A DNA stretch of 64,000 nucleotides, taken from Thaumasiovibrio occultus (GTDB lineage Bacteria > Pseudomonadota > Gammaproteobacteria > Enterobacterales > Vibrionaceae). Below, piece after piece: positions 38,676 to 47,922 of the stretch (position 1 is the first letter of the stretch; each line of letters begins with the position of its first letter). Both the position numbers and the translations under genes were made by a program. A model generated the notes under the pieces. The model saw only the letters and a program-made list of their open reading frames with translations, was not told the DNA's origin and searched no databases. The stretch lies in assembly GCA_019703815.1 (NCBI GenBank), contig AP023052.1, positions 496,001 to 560,000 of the forward strand, in the 5' to 3' direction.

Positions 38676-38901
38676 TATTCAAAATTGATCCAAACACAGA
38701 TAAGCATTTTGATGCCTTGAAAGTATATTCATATCAACTATACCTAAAGTGCTGGTACAGAGAATGCCTCAGTAACGCTTAAATCAGTAATTGCAGAGGC
38801 TTCAGCAGAGTTACAGCATCATTAATACGTGAGCCAATCCGGTGTTGGCATCGCAGTTCAGTAGTAAGTCAGTTCACTGACGAGAATAGAGGGCTACAGA
38901 T

Positions 38902-39123
38902 ATGTTTATGTTTGACAAAGCGACGACCAAATTCATTTCACTGCTAGAAGCGTTCAAGCAAGACCAACGTGGCGTGACAGCGATTGAGTACGCTGTGATT
39001 GCCGTAGCGGTGGCTGCTGTGGTGATCGCCGTGTTCGGAGTAGGAGATAATCCACTGCAAGGCGCACTTGAAAACGCGATCAGTGACGTTTCTACTCAAA
39101 TTGACACCCAATCTACGCCTTAA
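38902..39123 (+). CDS. flp: Flp-type major pilin
   Basis: The 73-residue prepilin has the Flp cleavage motif G24-V25 with E29-Y30 (QRGVTAIEYAVIA), a hydrophobic helix and a short C-terminus. The peptidase would cut after G24. It opens a 13-gene Tad locus on the plus strand. A 292-bp region before it probably holds the promoter; no clear sigma-70 or sigma-54 site stands out. ATG 38902 or 38908 could be the start. Confidence 0.95.
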   Translation: MFMFDKATTKFISLLEAFKQDQRGVTAIEYAVIAVAVAAVVIAVFGVGDNPLQGALENAISDVSTQIDTQSTP

Positions 39124-39591
39124 GTGGATTGGCTGCTGGAGCTGCTCTGGCGGTATGGCGTTCTTGCCATACTGCTAGGGGTATCACTTTGGTTGTGTGT
39201 ATCTGATGTACATCATCGGCGCCTACCTGACCGTGACGTGGCATGGGTGTTGATATTTAGTTTGATCACGAATGTTCAATACCACATCGGAGTGAGCACC
39301 GTCCTAAGTATGGCGGCGGTGCTGGTCTTTGGCTTTATTCTCTTTGCGCTACGCGTGATTGCCGCCGGAGATATCAAGCTACTCACCGCCTATTGTGCAG
39401 CTATTCCTTTCTCATTATTGCCGACGGTGTTGATGCTAATGGCACTGTCAGGTGGTGTCATTGCGGCGTGTTATATCACCCGTACCGCAATCGACAAGCG
39501 CCCCGAACGCTTAAAACAACAAGGCCTTCCTTATGGTATTCCCATTGCTTTTGCTGGTTACTCGGGGGTGATTTTAGCAACACTGATCTGA
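39124..39591 (+). CDS. tadV: Flp prepilin peptidase (TadV/CpaA)
   Basis: An A24-family aspartic peptidase of 155 residues, all membrane helices. The two catalytic Asp fall in CVSDVHHRRLPD and AAGDIKLLTAY (GxGD-like, with Ala replacing the first Gly). It starts at a GTG that abuts the flp stop codon (TAAGTG) and has no evident ribosome site, so its translation is probably coupled to flp. Confidence 0.9.
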   Translation: MDWLLELLWRYGVLAILLGVSLWLCVSDVHHRRLPDRDVAWVLIFSLITNVQYHIGVSTVLSMAAVLVFGFILFALRVIAAGDIKLLTAYCAAIPFSLLPTVLMLMALSGGVIAACYITRTAIDKRPERLKQQGLPYGIPIAFAGYSGVILATLI

Positions 39592-39604
39592 TGCAGGAGT
39601 CGAC

Positions 39605-40402
39605 ATGGGCAGAGGTATCATTTTACTGGTCGCATTTTTGGCCATTGGGGTAGGGGTTTACGGATTGACCGGCAATTTGTTTACGCCACCAGAAGCGCAA
39701 GTGCAAGTTCAGCACGTTGAACCGGAAGCGCCACCTGTTCCTATGGTGTCGGTATGGGCGTTTAATCGCAACCTTCTCTATAAAGACGCGATATCTGGCG
39801 CTGATCTTGGCCGGATAAGTGTGCCTGAGCCACAGATGGAAGCACAAGGTTGGATTCCGACGACAGAGCCGCTTCCCGCTATCTTTCCCGGCAGTGTGGC
39901 CGCCGAGCGACTTATCGAAGGACAGCCATTTGAGTCGCATCATTTGATCTCGCCAGACTCTCCGGAGTTCATCGATGTGATGATCGATCCCGGATTCATT
40001 CCCTACACCTACCTAGCCAATATTGAAGCGGTGTATGGCGGGGTGATCAAGGCGGGGGATTACGTGGATATAGTCACACTCACCTCGCTGCAACAAAACC
40101 TTGCCCACGGCGAAGTGATGACGGATTTTCGTGGCGTTAGTGTACATCCGTTGCTAGTGCGCCGTCGGGTACTGCAAGTCGAGCGATTGAAAGCAGAAGA
40201 AAAACCGCGCAGCCAAGTCAATGTAGTACTGGAGCTGACCAAAGAAGATGTCGCCAAAATGGTGATTGCCAAGCGCATTGGGGTGTTGGAGTTACATAAG
40301 TCGATGACCGAAGGGCCGCAGCACCAAGCGGACACGGGCGACGTATTACCGGACTTTTTCTCCGTGACCGAATTGCGTGGCAATGAACGCGTGATTAATT
40401 GA
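39605..40402 (+). CDS. cpaB: Flp pilus assembly protein CpaB/RcpC
   Basis: A 265-residue protein with one N-terminal membrane helix, a proline-rich linker and an SAF-like domain (GVIKAGDYVDIVTL). CpaB/RcpC proteins act in the periplasm with the secretin. The ATG at 39605 has an AGGAGT ribosome site. It sits between the peptidase and secretin genes, the usual order. Confidence 0.9.
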   Translation: MGRGIILLVAFLAIGVGVYGLTGNLFTPPEAQVQVQHVEPEAPPVPMVSVWAFNRNLLYKDAISGADLGRISVPEPQMEAQGWIPTTEPLPAIFPGSVAAERLIEGQPFESHHLISPDSPEFIDVMIDPGFIPYTYLANIEAVYGGVIKAGDYVDIVTLTSLQQNLAHGEVMTDFRGVSVHPLLVRRRVLQVERLKAEEKPRSQVNVVLELTKEDVAKMVIAKRIGVLELHKSMTEGPQHQADTGDVLPDFFSVTELRGNERVIN

Positions 40403-40411
40403 GGGTTAACT

Positions 40412-41746
40412 ATGCATCGTCTGTTACTAATTCTTATCTTGCTGGCGGGGTTTCCGGCTCAGGCGGCAAGGATCATCAATTTAGGTCAGGATGAAGCGTC
40501 CACACTGACCTTCAATCAGCCGATCAAAACCGTGTTTATCTCCAATCCAGAGATTGCGGATTATCAGGTGATTGACGATCAGAAGTTGGTGGTATTTGGT
40601 CGCCAAGTCGGTAACGCCTCATTGTTAGTTTTTGGCACTGATAATGTCACCTTAGCCAATCGTCAGTTGGTGGTGAACCAAAGCCTGACGCATATTCAAC
40701 AGCATATTGCCGTTAATCATCCTGACGCGGATGTGTCGATCACTAACCTCGGTGATCAGGTCGTGCTATCGGGGATCGTCTCCTCTGACAAAGAAAAACA
40801 AGCGATCTACTCGCTGGTCGGGGAGTTGCTCGGTAAAGAGTACGAAGACTACAAAATCAATTGGGATCTGGGTGATCGCCAGTTGGAGATCGATTTCATG
40901 ACTCGTCGTCGCTACGACGGGCTGGTCAACAACATCGAAGTGGCAACGACCAAGCAGGTCAACGTGAAGTTGTCGATCGCGGAAGTGTCTCACACCTTCT
41001 TACAACAACTGGGGGTGCAATGGGGCTCGATAGTCGGTGACGGTACCTTTGCAGGCAATGGGCAGTTCTTTGATTTTGTGACGAACTTCAGTGCCGATGA
41101 TATTGGCGTCTTTATCTCTGCGGTTGATGACGACAACGTGGGTCAGATCCTTGCAGAGCCTAATTTATCGGTGATCTCCGGTGAAACCGCGAGTTTCTTG
41201 GTTGGCGGCGAAATCCCAATTGTAGTGTTTATCGATGACACCTATACAGTGACCTATAAAGAGTTCGGGATCCGCTTAGAGCTGGCGGCCCGTGTGCTAG
41301 AAGACGATCAAATTAAACTTTCTTTGATGCCGGAAGTGAGTGCGATTGATACCACTTATCGCTCTGAAATTCTCGATATTCCTTCGTTCCGTACTCGTCG
41401 CGCCCGCACCACCGTTGAGTTAGCAGATGGCCAAAGTTTTGTACTGGGCGGGTTACTCAGTACCGAAGACCGAGAATCGCTGTCGAAAATCCCTTTGATT
41501 GGTGATGTCCCTATTCTCGGTTCGCTGTTTCGCGAAACCCAGACAGAGCGACGTAAAACCGAGCTGATCATTGTCGCGACGGTGAACTTGGTCGAGCCCA
41601 TTCAAGCTTCTGACGTGCAACTGCCGACGATGCGCCGCACCTCGACCCTGTCTCGTTTCCTCGGGTTGCCAGCAAGCAGCCAAGCCGATCCGGAAACACA
41701 GGAGTGGGCGCAAGATATTTTGATGACGGGAGGGTTCAAGCAATGA
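40412..41746 (+). CDS. rcpA: Tad pilus secretin RcpA/CpaC
   Basis: The outer-membrane secretin for Flp pilus export. The 444-residue precursor has a signal peptide (to about QAA-RIIN), an N-terminal domain with ISNPEIADYQVIDDQKL, and a C-terminal secretin core with LAEPNLSVISGETASFLVGGEIPI and PLIGDVPILGSLFRE. Its stop overlaps the next gene (ATGA). Confidence 0.95.
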   Translation: MHRLLLILILLAGFPAQAARIINLGQDEASTLTFNQPIKTVFISNPEIADYQVIDDQKLVVFGRQVGNASLLVFGTDNVTLANRQLVVNQSLTHIQQHIAVNHPDADVSITNLGDQVVLSGIVSSDKEKQAIYSLVGELLGKEYEDYKINWDLGDRQLEIDFMTRRRYDGLVNNIEVATTKQVNVKLSIAEVSHTFLQQLGVQWGSIVGDGTFAGNGQFFDFVTNFSADDIGVFISAVDDDNVGQILAEPNLSVISGETASFLVGGEIPIVVFIDDTYTVTYKEFGIRLELAARVLEDDQIKLSLMPEVSAIDTTYRSEILDIPSFRTRRARTTVELADGQSFVLGGLLSTEDRESLSKIPLIGDVPILGSLFRETQTERRKTELIIVATVNLVEPIQASDVQLPTMRRTSTLSRFLGLPASSQADPETQEWAQDILMTGGFKQ

Positions 41747-42225
41747 AAAGTTTGTTGTTTTTAGGGTTGCTTACCCTTGTTGGTTGCACCAATCAGATTG
41801 ATGGCTATTACACCCCGGTCAATATGGATGTCGTAACGGTGCGTTATCAGTTTGAAGCGAAACCGGCCAATCAATCGCTGTCACAACACACGCAAGCAGT
41901 GTACGCCTTTGTGGAAGATAACCGCGATATGTTACTCAAAGAGCAAGTTACATTGTATTGGTCAGGCAATACCGGGAAACAGTTGGCGATCGCGACACAC
42001 AAGCGTTTGCTAGCGATTGGTGTACCGCCACATCAGATCAAAGTGACGTCCCGCGCGGCCAATGTACCGCTGCAAATATTGGTCGATACCCATCATGTGC
42101 AAGTGCCGATTTGTGAGCCCTATGTGGCGGAGGAAATCGAGCGTGGTGCTTTTAACTGCTACACAGAGAGCGCGCGTTGGTCATCCATGGTGCACCCGGA
42201 AAAAATGCTGTCAGGTACGGAGTAG
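41743..42225 (+). CDS. Tad-locus lipoprotein, CpaD/RcpB-like
   Basis: A 160-residue lipoprotein precursor with a lipobox ending at Cys15 (TLVGC). Position after the secretin gene and size suit the CpaD/RcpB role in stabilising the secretin, but sequence identity to those families is not obvious by eye. The start is fixed by a 4-bp overlap with rcpA. Further cysteines (ICEPY, FNCYT) may pair. Confidence 0.72.
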   Translation: MKSLLFLGLLTLVGCTNQIDGYYTPVNMDVVTVRYQFEAKPANQSLSQHTQAVYAFVEDNRDMLLKEQVTLYWSGNTGKQLAIATHKRLLAIGVPPHQIKVTSRAANVPLQILVDTHHVQVPICEPYVAEEIERGAFNCYTESARWSSMVHPEKMLSGTE

Positions 42226-42230
42226 AAATC

Positions 42231-43469
42231 ATGTTTGATTTGGTCGAAATTCTTAACAAGAGTGGCAGCGAAGGGTATCCAGAAGGGTCGCTAAAGGCTG
42301 TTCTTTTCTATAAATCAGATGTTTGTCGGTCTCTCGTGCTTGAGTCGTTTTCCTTTGAAGGCTTAGGTAAGCCGCTAATGATGGAAAATAAAGACGCCAA
42401 TATCGCCACCTGTGTGCGCGAGCAAGATGTGGATTTGGTGCTTTTAGAACTCAATAACTCACGTTCTGTGGTGGAGGATGCTGAGCGGATCAGCCACATC
42501 ATTCCCAATCATGTGTCTGTGGTGGTGATCGGGAATGAAGATGCCATTTCCACGATCCGTCGTCTCAAAGAGATGGGCTTTTACTATTTGTTTTGGCCCA
42601 TCACCAAGCAAGATCTGATTGATTTTGTCAAAAGCGTGCAGGACAACCGCGCGAAACAAAAAGGGCTCGGACAGTACCGTAAAGCCAAGCGTGTGGCGGT
42701 GTTGGGTTCGAAAGGCGGGGTGGGGTGTTCGCTATTGTGTGCCGAGCTCGTCAATGTGTTGGCGCAGGATAACCACACGTCGGCGGTGCTGGTGGATCAC
42801 AATTACCACGGCGGCAATCTCGACATCATGCTGGGGCGCAAAGATCTTCGTAAACGTCAGGTGCAAACCGGCTCTCTCGCCTCACAGCTAGACCGCAACT
42901 CCGCGTTAACTTTGCTTGAAAAAATTGGGGAGCGTACCCGCTTGCTCGCGTTGGGTGCGAACGAAAATGATGCGCAGGGCGAAGTTCAAGTGTTTACTGA
43001 CTCCGTGATTGAACTGGTGTCGTCAGATGTCAATTTTGTGGTCGAAGATATTTCAGCATCAGTGAGCTTTGACGTGTCGGCGCAGTGGTTGTGCCAGCGC
43101 AGCGATATTGTGGTGTTGCTGATGGAGCCTTCCGTATCTTCTCTGCGTGAAGCCGAGCGCTTACTGACTGAGCTTGAGCCATATCGTAGTGAGATGAGCC
43201 AGCCAACCCGGCTTATTTTAGTGCTCAACCATCATCGCGCCCACAATGCCGAACAAGTCACCGAGAAAGACATGGCGGAGTATCTCAAAAGAGAAATTGA
43301 TGTGGTGATCCCCTACGAGCCGCGCACAGGCTTGTGGATCTTAGATGGCAAACGGATCGCCGCTCAGCGCACTAAGGTGTCGGCACCTATCAAGCAACTC
43401 GCCAAAAAAATAGTCGGGCAGGAGAAAGCCACCAAGAAAGGTCTATTGGGTTTCTTAGCCAAGAAATAA
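42231..43469 (+). CDS. tadZ: Tad pilus localisation ATPase TadZ/CpaE
   Basis: A 412-residue MinD/ParA-type protein with an N-terminal receiver-like domain and an ATPase domain starting VAVLGSKGGVGCSLL near residue 155. The deviant Walker A lacks the usual Thr after GVG-x-S; TadZ proteins often diverge there. TadZ positions the pilus machine at the pole. The ATG at 42231 is preferred to an in-frame start inside the preceding gene. Confidence 0.93.
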   Translation: MFDLVEILNKSGSEGYPEGSLKAVLFYKSDVCRSLVLESFSFEGLGKPLMMENKDANIATCVREQDVDLVLLELNNSRSVVEDAERISHIIPNHVSVVVIGNEDAISTIRRLKEMGFYYLFWPITKQDLIDFVKSVQDNRAKQKGLGQYRKAKRVAVLGSKGGVGCSLLCAELVNVLAQDNHTSAVLVDHNYHGGNLDIMLGRKDLRKRQVQTGSLASQLDRNSALTLLEKIGERTRLLALGANENDAQGEVQVFTDSVIELVSSDVNFVVEDISASVSFDVSAQWLCQRSDIVVLLMEPSVSSLREAERLLTELEPYRSEMSQPTRLILVLNHHRAHNAEQVTEKDMAEYLKREIDVVIPYEPRTGLWILDGKRIAAQRTKVSAPIKQLAKKIVGQEKATKKGLLGFLAKK

Positions 43470-43522
43470 GGCCGTACAGGCACCGAAATAACAACAAGTG
43501 TGCGATGACAAAGGGGTGAAGG

Positions 43523-44794
43523 ATGTTTGAAGCAAAGCAGATATACATCAATTTGAGACGGAACATCTTTGATGCCATTGATGCAGAAGCGCTCGCGAGC
43601 CTCAACAAAGAGCAATTAATGAAGCAGCTCGCCAGTGCGGTTGATTTGCTGATAGAAAAGGAAAATTATCCGATCCCGACGGCCATTCGTGGCAATTATG
43701 TCAAACAGCTTTGCGATGAATTGGTGGGTTTAGGACCGCTTCAGGCCCTAATGGAAGATGAGTCCATTTCCGATGTGATGATCAACGGACCCGACACGGT
43801 GTTTGTGGAGCGTAATGGGAAAGTCAGTAAATCAGATGTGGCGTTTATCGATGAATACCAATTGCAAGAGATTGCTAAACGGATAGCGGCGCAGGTCGGA
43901 CGACGGGTTGATGAATCGAGTCCCTTGTGTGATGCGCGCTTACTCGACGGTAGCCGGGTAAACATTGTAATTCCACCTGTTGCGATTGATGGCACATCAA
44001 TTTCCATTCGTAAGTTCAAAAAGCAGAGTATTGATTTTGACAAGCTGGTGGAGTTTGGCGCGATGAGCAGTGATATGGCGGTGCTGCTGCGGATCGCTTC
44101 GCACTGTCGGCTGAATCTCATTATTTCGGGTGGTACCGGCTCGGGGAAAACCACCATGCTCAATGCGTTATCGCAGCATATCGCCCAAAACGAGCGGATT
44201 GTCACGATAGAAGATGCCGCTGAATTACGCTTGTTGCAACCCCATGTGGTGCGATTAGAAACCCGAACCGCAGGGATTGAGAATACCGGTGCGATTGGGC
44301 AGCGCGAGTTGGTGATCAACTCCCTGCGGATGCGTCCAGACAGGGTCATTGTTGGTGAGTGTCGTGGCGCTGAAGCGTTTGAAATGCTCCAAGCCATGAA
44401 CACCGGGCATGACGGTTCAATGTCGACGCTGCACGCCAACAGCCCCCGCGACGCCCTTGGGCGGATAGAAAGTATGGTAATGATGGCCACGGCCAGTCTG
44501 CCGCTGGAGGCGATACGCCGAACCATTGTTAGTGCCGTCGATCTGATCATTCAGGTCAGCCGCTTACATGATGGCTCGCGTAAGGTGATGAGCGTCGCTG
44601 AAGTGATCGGCATGGAAGGGCAAAACGTGGTGATGGAAGAGATCTATCGCTTTGATCCGTTCCCAAATCAGAGCGGCAATAAGGTCGAAGGGGAGTTCGT
44701 CACCGCCGGGTTAATGCAGCGCTCTGTGTTGTATGAAAAAGCGCGCTATTACGGCTTGGAGTCTCAGCTTCATGCCATTTTCCATCGGGGGTAG
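43523..44794 (+). CDS. tadA: Tad pilus assembly ATPase TadA/CpaF
   Basis: A secretion ATPase of 423 residues that drives Flp pilus assembly (and, in TadA families, retraction). It has Walker A GGTGSGKTT near 202, an Asp box ERIVTIEDAAELRL, Walker B RPDRVIVGECRGAE and the His box HDGSMSTLHANS. The ATG at 43523 follows GGTGAAGG. tadB starts 2 bp after its stop. Confidence 0.97.
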   Translation: MFEAKQIYINLRRNIFDAIDAEALASLNKEQLMKQLASAVDLLIEKENYPIPTAIRGNYVKQLCDELVGLGPLQALMEDESISDVMINGPDTVFVERNGKVSKSDVAFIDEYQLQEIAKRIAAQVGRRVDESSPLCDARLLDGSRVNIVIPPVAIDGTSISIRKFKKQSIDFDKLVEFGAMSSDMAVLLRIASHCRLNLIISGGTGSGKTTMLNALSQHIAQNERIVTIEDAAELRLLQPHVVRLETRTAGIENTGAIGQRELVINSLRMRPDRVIVGECRGAEAFEMLQAMNTGHDGSMSTLHANSPRDALGRIESMVMMATASLPLEAIRRTIVSAVDLIIQVSRLHDGSRKVMSVAEVIGMEGQNVVMEEIYRFDPFPNQSGNKVEGEFVTAGLMQRSVLYEKARYYGLESQLHAIFHRG

Positions 44795-44796
44795 CT

Positions 44797-45729
44797 ATGC
44801 CAATTGAAGCCCTGTTTGCATTAATGATTGGGATTGCGGTATTGGGTATTGCGTTAGCGTTTAAGCCCAAAGCCAAGGGTGTGGATTATTTACGCCAGCA
44901 GCAAGTACAAGCACGCCGTGTTGATGATATGACCACTGCCAGTGCATTAGATATGCGCTCGCTGGTGGGAAAAACTTTTCGCGATAAAGTCAGCAGTTTT
45001 ATTTTCCAAGTAAAAACCTTAGTCGGTGAAAAAGCATTGCTAAAAGTGTTTTTATTTTGGTGCGTTGTGGCGGTGGCTGGATTAAAAATAAACGAGATGT
45101 TCATCAATGCGAATAAATGGCTCGTGATAGCGACATTTCTGTTATTTGCGACCTGGCTAGCGTGGCAGTGGTTAAAAAAGAGAGAAAGACAGCGTTTTAA
45201 TGATGCTTTCCCCGACGCATTAAACCTATTGGCCGGTGCTGTGACTGCGGGTGAAAGTTTAATGCATGCGATTATTTTCGTTGGTAAATCGTTAGATAAC
45301 ACCGTAGGGCGTGAATTTAAATTTATGGGCGAGCGTCTTCAAATTGGCGAGCCGCCAGATGAAGTTTTCGCAAAAGCGTGTCACCACTTTCCTTATCAAC
45401 CCTTCTACTTTTTTATTATTACGCTGCGCGCCAACATGAATCGCGGTGGGCAATTAAAAGACGTCATGATGCGACTCAATCGTTTGATGTTTGATAGTCG
45501 TGCGCTGGAAAAGAAAAAAGCCGCAATGACATCCGAAGCGCGAATGTCAGCCAAGATAGTGGCGGCTATTCCATTTTGTTTCATTCTGCTTTTGAAATAC
45601 ATGAGCCCGGAAAACTACGAGTTTATTACAGCGAACCCTGCCGGTAAGCCGATCCTGTATTACTTGCTGATCAGCGAAGCGATTGGCATAGGCATTATCT
45701 GGTGGCTAATGCGGGGGGCCAGCGAATGA
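44797..45729 (+). CDS. tadB: Tad pilus inner-membrane platform protein TadB
   Basis: A 310-residue GspF-like protein with N-terminal and mid-sequence membrane helices, the cytoplasmic segment RFNDAFPDALNLLAGAVTAGESL and two C-terminal helices. TadB and TadC together form the platform that TadA turns. Its stop overlaps the tadC start by 4 bp. Confidence 0.94.
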   Translation: MPIEALFALMIGIAVLGIALAFKPKAKGVDYLRQQQVQARRVDDMTTASALDMRSLVGKTFRDKVSSFIFQVKTLVGEKALLKVFLFWCVVAVAGLKINEMFINANKWLVIATFLLFATWLAWQWLKKRERQRFNDAFPDALNLLAGAVTAGESLMHAIIFVGKSLDNTVGREFKFMGERLQIGEPPDEVFAKACHHFPYQPFYFFIITLRANMNRGGQLKDVMMRLNRLMFDSRALEKKKAAMTSEARMSAKIVAAIPFCFILLLKYMSPENYEFITANPAGKPILYYLLISEAIGIGIIWWLMRGASE

Positions 45730-46598
45730 ATGCTTTTGAATGGATGCGCATTGGTTTTGCTTTGATGATTGCGCTAGGGCTGGTTGGCGTGATCGCGATG
45801 CTCACTAAAACTAGTCCTTCGCAACGCTGGATGAAGCATATGGCGAGCCAAGCTGCCGGTAAAGAGCCGTGGTTTAGCAGTGTACAACAGAGCTTGCAGC
45901 ACTACTTGAGTTATCGCGGCAGCGATATCAAGGAAAAGTTCGTCAAAGCCGGCTTCTATCAAGGCAAGTTTGCTTGGCTTTACTTGCCCGCCAAGATTGG
46001 GCTCAGTGTGCTGCTTTTTGTACTCAGCTTCGTGTTTCCCGGGCTATTGGGGCTCGAAGAAATGGCGCAAAAGGTGATGGTGGCGGCTGTTGGGTTGGTC
46101 GTGATCATTGTGCTGCCGGATATGATTTTAGAGTCGCGCCGTAAACGACTCACTCGCCGGATCTCTAACCAATTGCCTTATTTGCTCGACCTGATGGGGG
46201 TTTGTGTTCAAACCGGGATGACGATTGAGTCGTCAATGAGCTATATCGCTGCCGAAATGGCCGATTTCGATAAAGATCTCGCTCACATGTTGAAAACGAC
46301 CAACGACCGCGCTCGGGTTGTGGGTTTGAACCGCTCGTTAGACGAGTTGCTGTCGCGTTATCCCTCGAATGAAATGCGCAGCTTCGTGTTTACCCTAACC
46401 CAGAGCTTGCAGTACGGCAGCTCGGTGTACGGGGTGTTGACCACGCTCGCCAAAGATATTCGAGAAGTGCAGTTGCTGCAGTTGGAAGAAAAAATCGGGA
46501 AGTTGTCATCGAAAATGTCCGTGCCGCTCATTTTGTTCATTATGTTCCCCATAGTCATTTTGATCGCGGCACCCGGAGTGATGAGGATGCTGGGATGA
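45726..46598 (+). CDS. tadC: Tad pilus inner-membrane platform protein TadC
   Basis: A 290-residue GspF-domain protein paired with TadB. The cytoplasmic region RRISNQLPYLLDLMGVCVQTGMTIESS is typical, as are the C-terminal helices ending VILIAAPGVMRML. The start MNAFEWMRIGF at 45726 is set by the ATGA overlap with tadB. It overlaps tadD by 4 bp. Confidence 0.94.
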   Translation: MNAFEWMRIGFALMIALGLVGVIAMLTKTSPSQRWMKHMASQAAGKEPWFSSVQQSLQHYLSYRGSDIKEKFVKAGFYQGKFAWLYLPAKIGLSVLLFVLSFVFPGLLGLEEMAQKVMVAAVGLVVIIVLPDMILESRRKRLTRRISNQLPYLLDLMGVCVQTGMTIESSMSYIAAEMADFDKDLAHMLKTTNDRARVVGLNRSLDELLSRYPSNEMRSFVFTLTQSLQYGSSVYGVLTTLAKDIREVQLLQLEEKIGKLSSKMSVPLILFIMFPIVILIAAPGVMRMLG

Positions 46599-47326
46599 AA
46601 AGATGCAGTTGGTTGGTGGCGGTGTTGGCTTTATCGGGCTGTGCCCAGCAAGCATCGCTGCCACCTGAGATCGAAGAAGCGCGCACCGAAGCGATTGTGG
46701 CATCGACCAATGATCCAGCCGGCGCCGTCGCGTTTTATAAGCAGCGATTAGCCAGTGAGGATAGCGCAGACAACCGCTATAAATTGGTTGAGAGCTATTT
46801 GGCAATGCAAGATGCGGATTCAGCACTATTTTACTTGCAGCCGTTAGTCGAGAAAGAGCAATTATCGGCGCAGGGTTTTTTCCTCTATGGCAAAGCCTTG
46901 GCGCTGCATGGCCAATATCTGGATGCGCGTTTCGCGGTGACAGAGGCGTTGATCCGTAACCCTGATTTTGCCCAAGCGCACAATTTCCTCGGGGTGCTTG
47001 ATGCGGGTGAAGGGCGTTTTTTGGATGCGCGGGATTCGTTCAATCGTGCGCGCGCCCTGCTACTCGATGACATTACGGTGAAGAACAATCTCGCGGTGCT
47101 CGATATCTACCAGCAAGATTATCAAGCTGCTTATAACCGGCTAAAGCCACTGTGGATCCAAGGAAACGAAGATGAGCAGGTGCGGGCAAATCTGCTCGTT
47201 GCCACCGCCAAGCTTGGCTATGTCGAGGAGTTTGTGTTGCTGCTAGGACGGGAGCATGACGATTTTACCGTGTACTCATTATATCAAACGCTTTCTGCCA
47301 GCGAGTTTAAAGGAGGGATCAAATAA
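46595..47326 (+). CDS. tadD: Tad pilus TPR lipoprotein TadD
   Basis: A 243-residue precursor with a lipobox ending at Cys16 (LALSGC) and several tetratricopeptide repeats (for example AQGFFLYGKALALHGQYLDARF and AHNFLGVLDAGEGRFLDARD). TadD is needed for secretin assembly in the Tad systems studied. It overlaps tadC by 4 bp and tadE by one base. Confidence 0.93.
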   Translation: MKRCSWLVAVLALSGCAQQASLPPEIEEARTEAIVASTNDPAGAVAFYKQRLASEDSADNRYKLVESYLAMQDADSALFYLQPLVEKEQLSAQGFFLYGKALALHGQYLDARFAVTEALIRNPDFAQAHNFLGVLDAGEGRFLDARDSFNRARALLLDDITVKNNLAVLDIYQQDYQAAYNRLKPLWIQGNEDEQVRANLLVATAKLGYVEEFVLLLGREHDDFTVYSLYQTLSASEFKGGIK

Positions 47327-47922
47327 TGGTTAAACCGAAAAAGTACCGAGGTTCGGTTTCCGTTGAATTCTCTCTTGGGATCGCCGGTTTTCTTGCCATG
47401 TTCCTGTTCTGGGTCGAAGTAAGTTACATGGGGTATATCTCATCCGTTGTGGATCTTGCCATTACAGAAGCCAGTCGTGATGTAAAAAACACAGAAAACG
47501 CGGATTACAGAGAGAAGTTTACCCAAGTGCTACAAAGTGATGATTCCCTGTGGGGCAAGTTCATCAATATAGATAACCTGTCCATGCAGACGCGCTATTA
47601 CAACGACATTGTCGAGTTAGCTGAACCTTGTGTACCGACTGACGACTCAGGTGATGATGGTGACGATGATTGGGACGATGATGATTGGGACGATGATGAT
47701 TGGGGCGACGGTGATGATGATGACGGTGGTAGCGGCGGTAGTGATTCCGGTGGCCGCAGCTGCGACGACACAGGTACAGCTCTGAATTCAGCGCTAGCGA
47801 TTTACACACTGAACTACAGCTATACACCGATTTTTAATCTCTTTTTTAATTTGTCTGACGATATCGGTTTGTCTCGTGAAGTCATTGTTATTCAGGAGTA
47901 TGAGCGCAGTGAATTTAAGTAA
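47326..47922 (+). CDS. tadE: Pseudopilin TadE with an acidic Asp/Trp insert
   Basis: The 198-residue protein begins with a TadE-type prepilin motif, G9-SVSVE14, and a hydrophobic helix. At about residues 104-143 lies a very unusual run of Asp with regularly spaced Trp (DDWDDDDWDDDDW), then Gly/Ser. The DNA there is a tandem 15-bp repeat. The parts on either side look like an ordinary TadE-like minor pilin. It starts on the tadD stop (TAATG). Confidence 0.88.
   Translation: MVKPKKYRGSVSVEFSLGIAGFLAMFLFWVEVSYMGYISSVVDLAITEASRDVKNTENADYREKFTQVLQSDDSLWGKFINIDNLSMQTRYYNDIVELAEPCVPTDDSGDDGDDDWDDDDWDDDDWGDGDDDDGGSGGSDSGGRSCDDTGTALNSALAIYTLNYSYTPIFNLFFNLSDDIGLSREVIVIQEYERSEFK
47650..47735 (+). repeat. 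Asp-rich tandem repeat within tadE
   Basis: Units close to TGGGACGATGATGAT (15 bp) repeat in tandem, then degrade into GAT/GGT triplets. The repeat is in frame and could change length by slippage without breaking the gene. Confidence 0.85.

Noticed and set aside
38754..38767. GG-N10-GC spacing before flp, like a sigma-54 promoter
   Set aside because: Only the two GG/GC pairs fit; the TGGCAC and TTGC blocks are poor, and such spacing is common by chance.
43741..44550. Minus-strand 269-codon frame opposite tadA
   Set aside because: tadA on the other strand has all ATPase motifs; this is a long chance frame opposite it.
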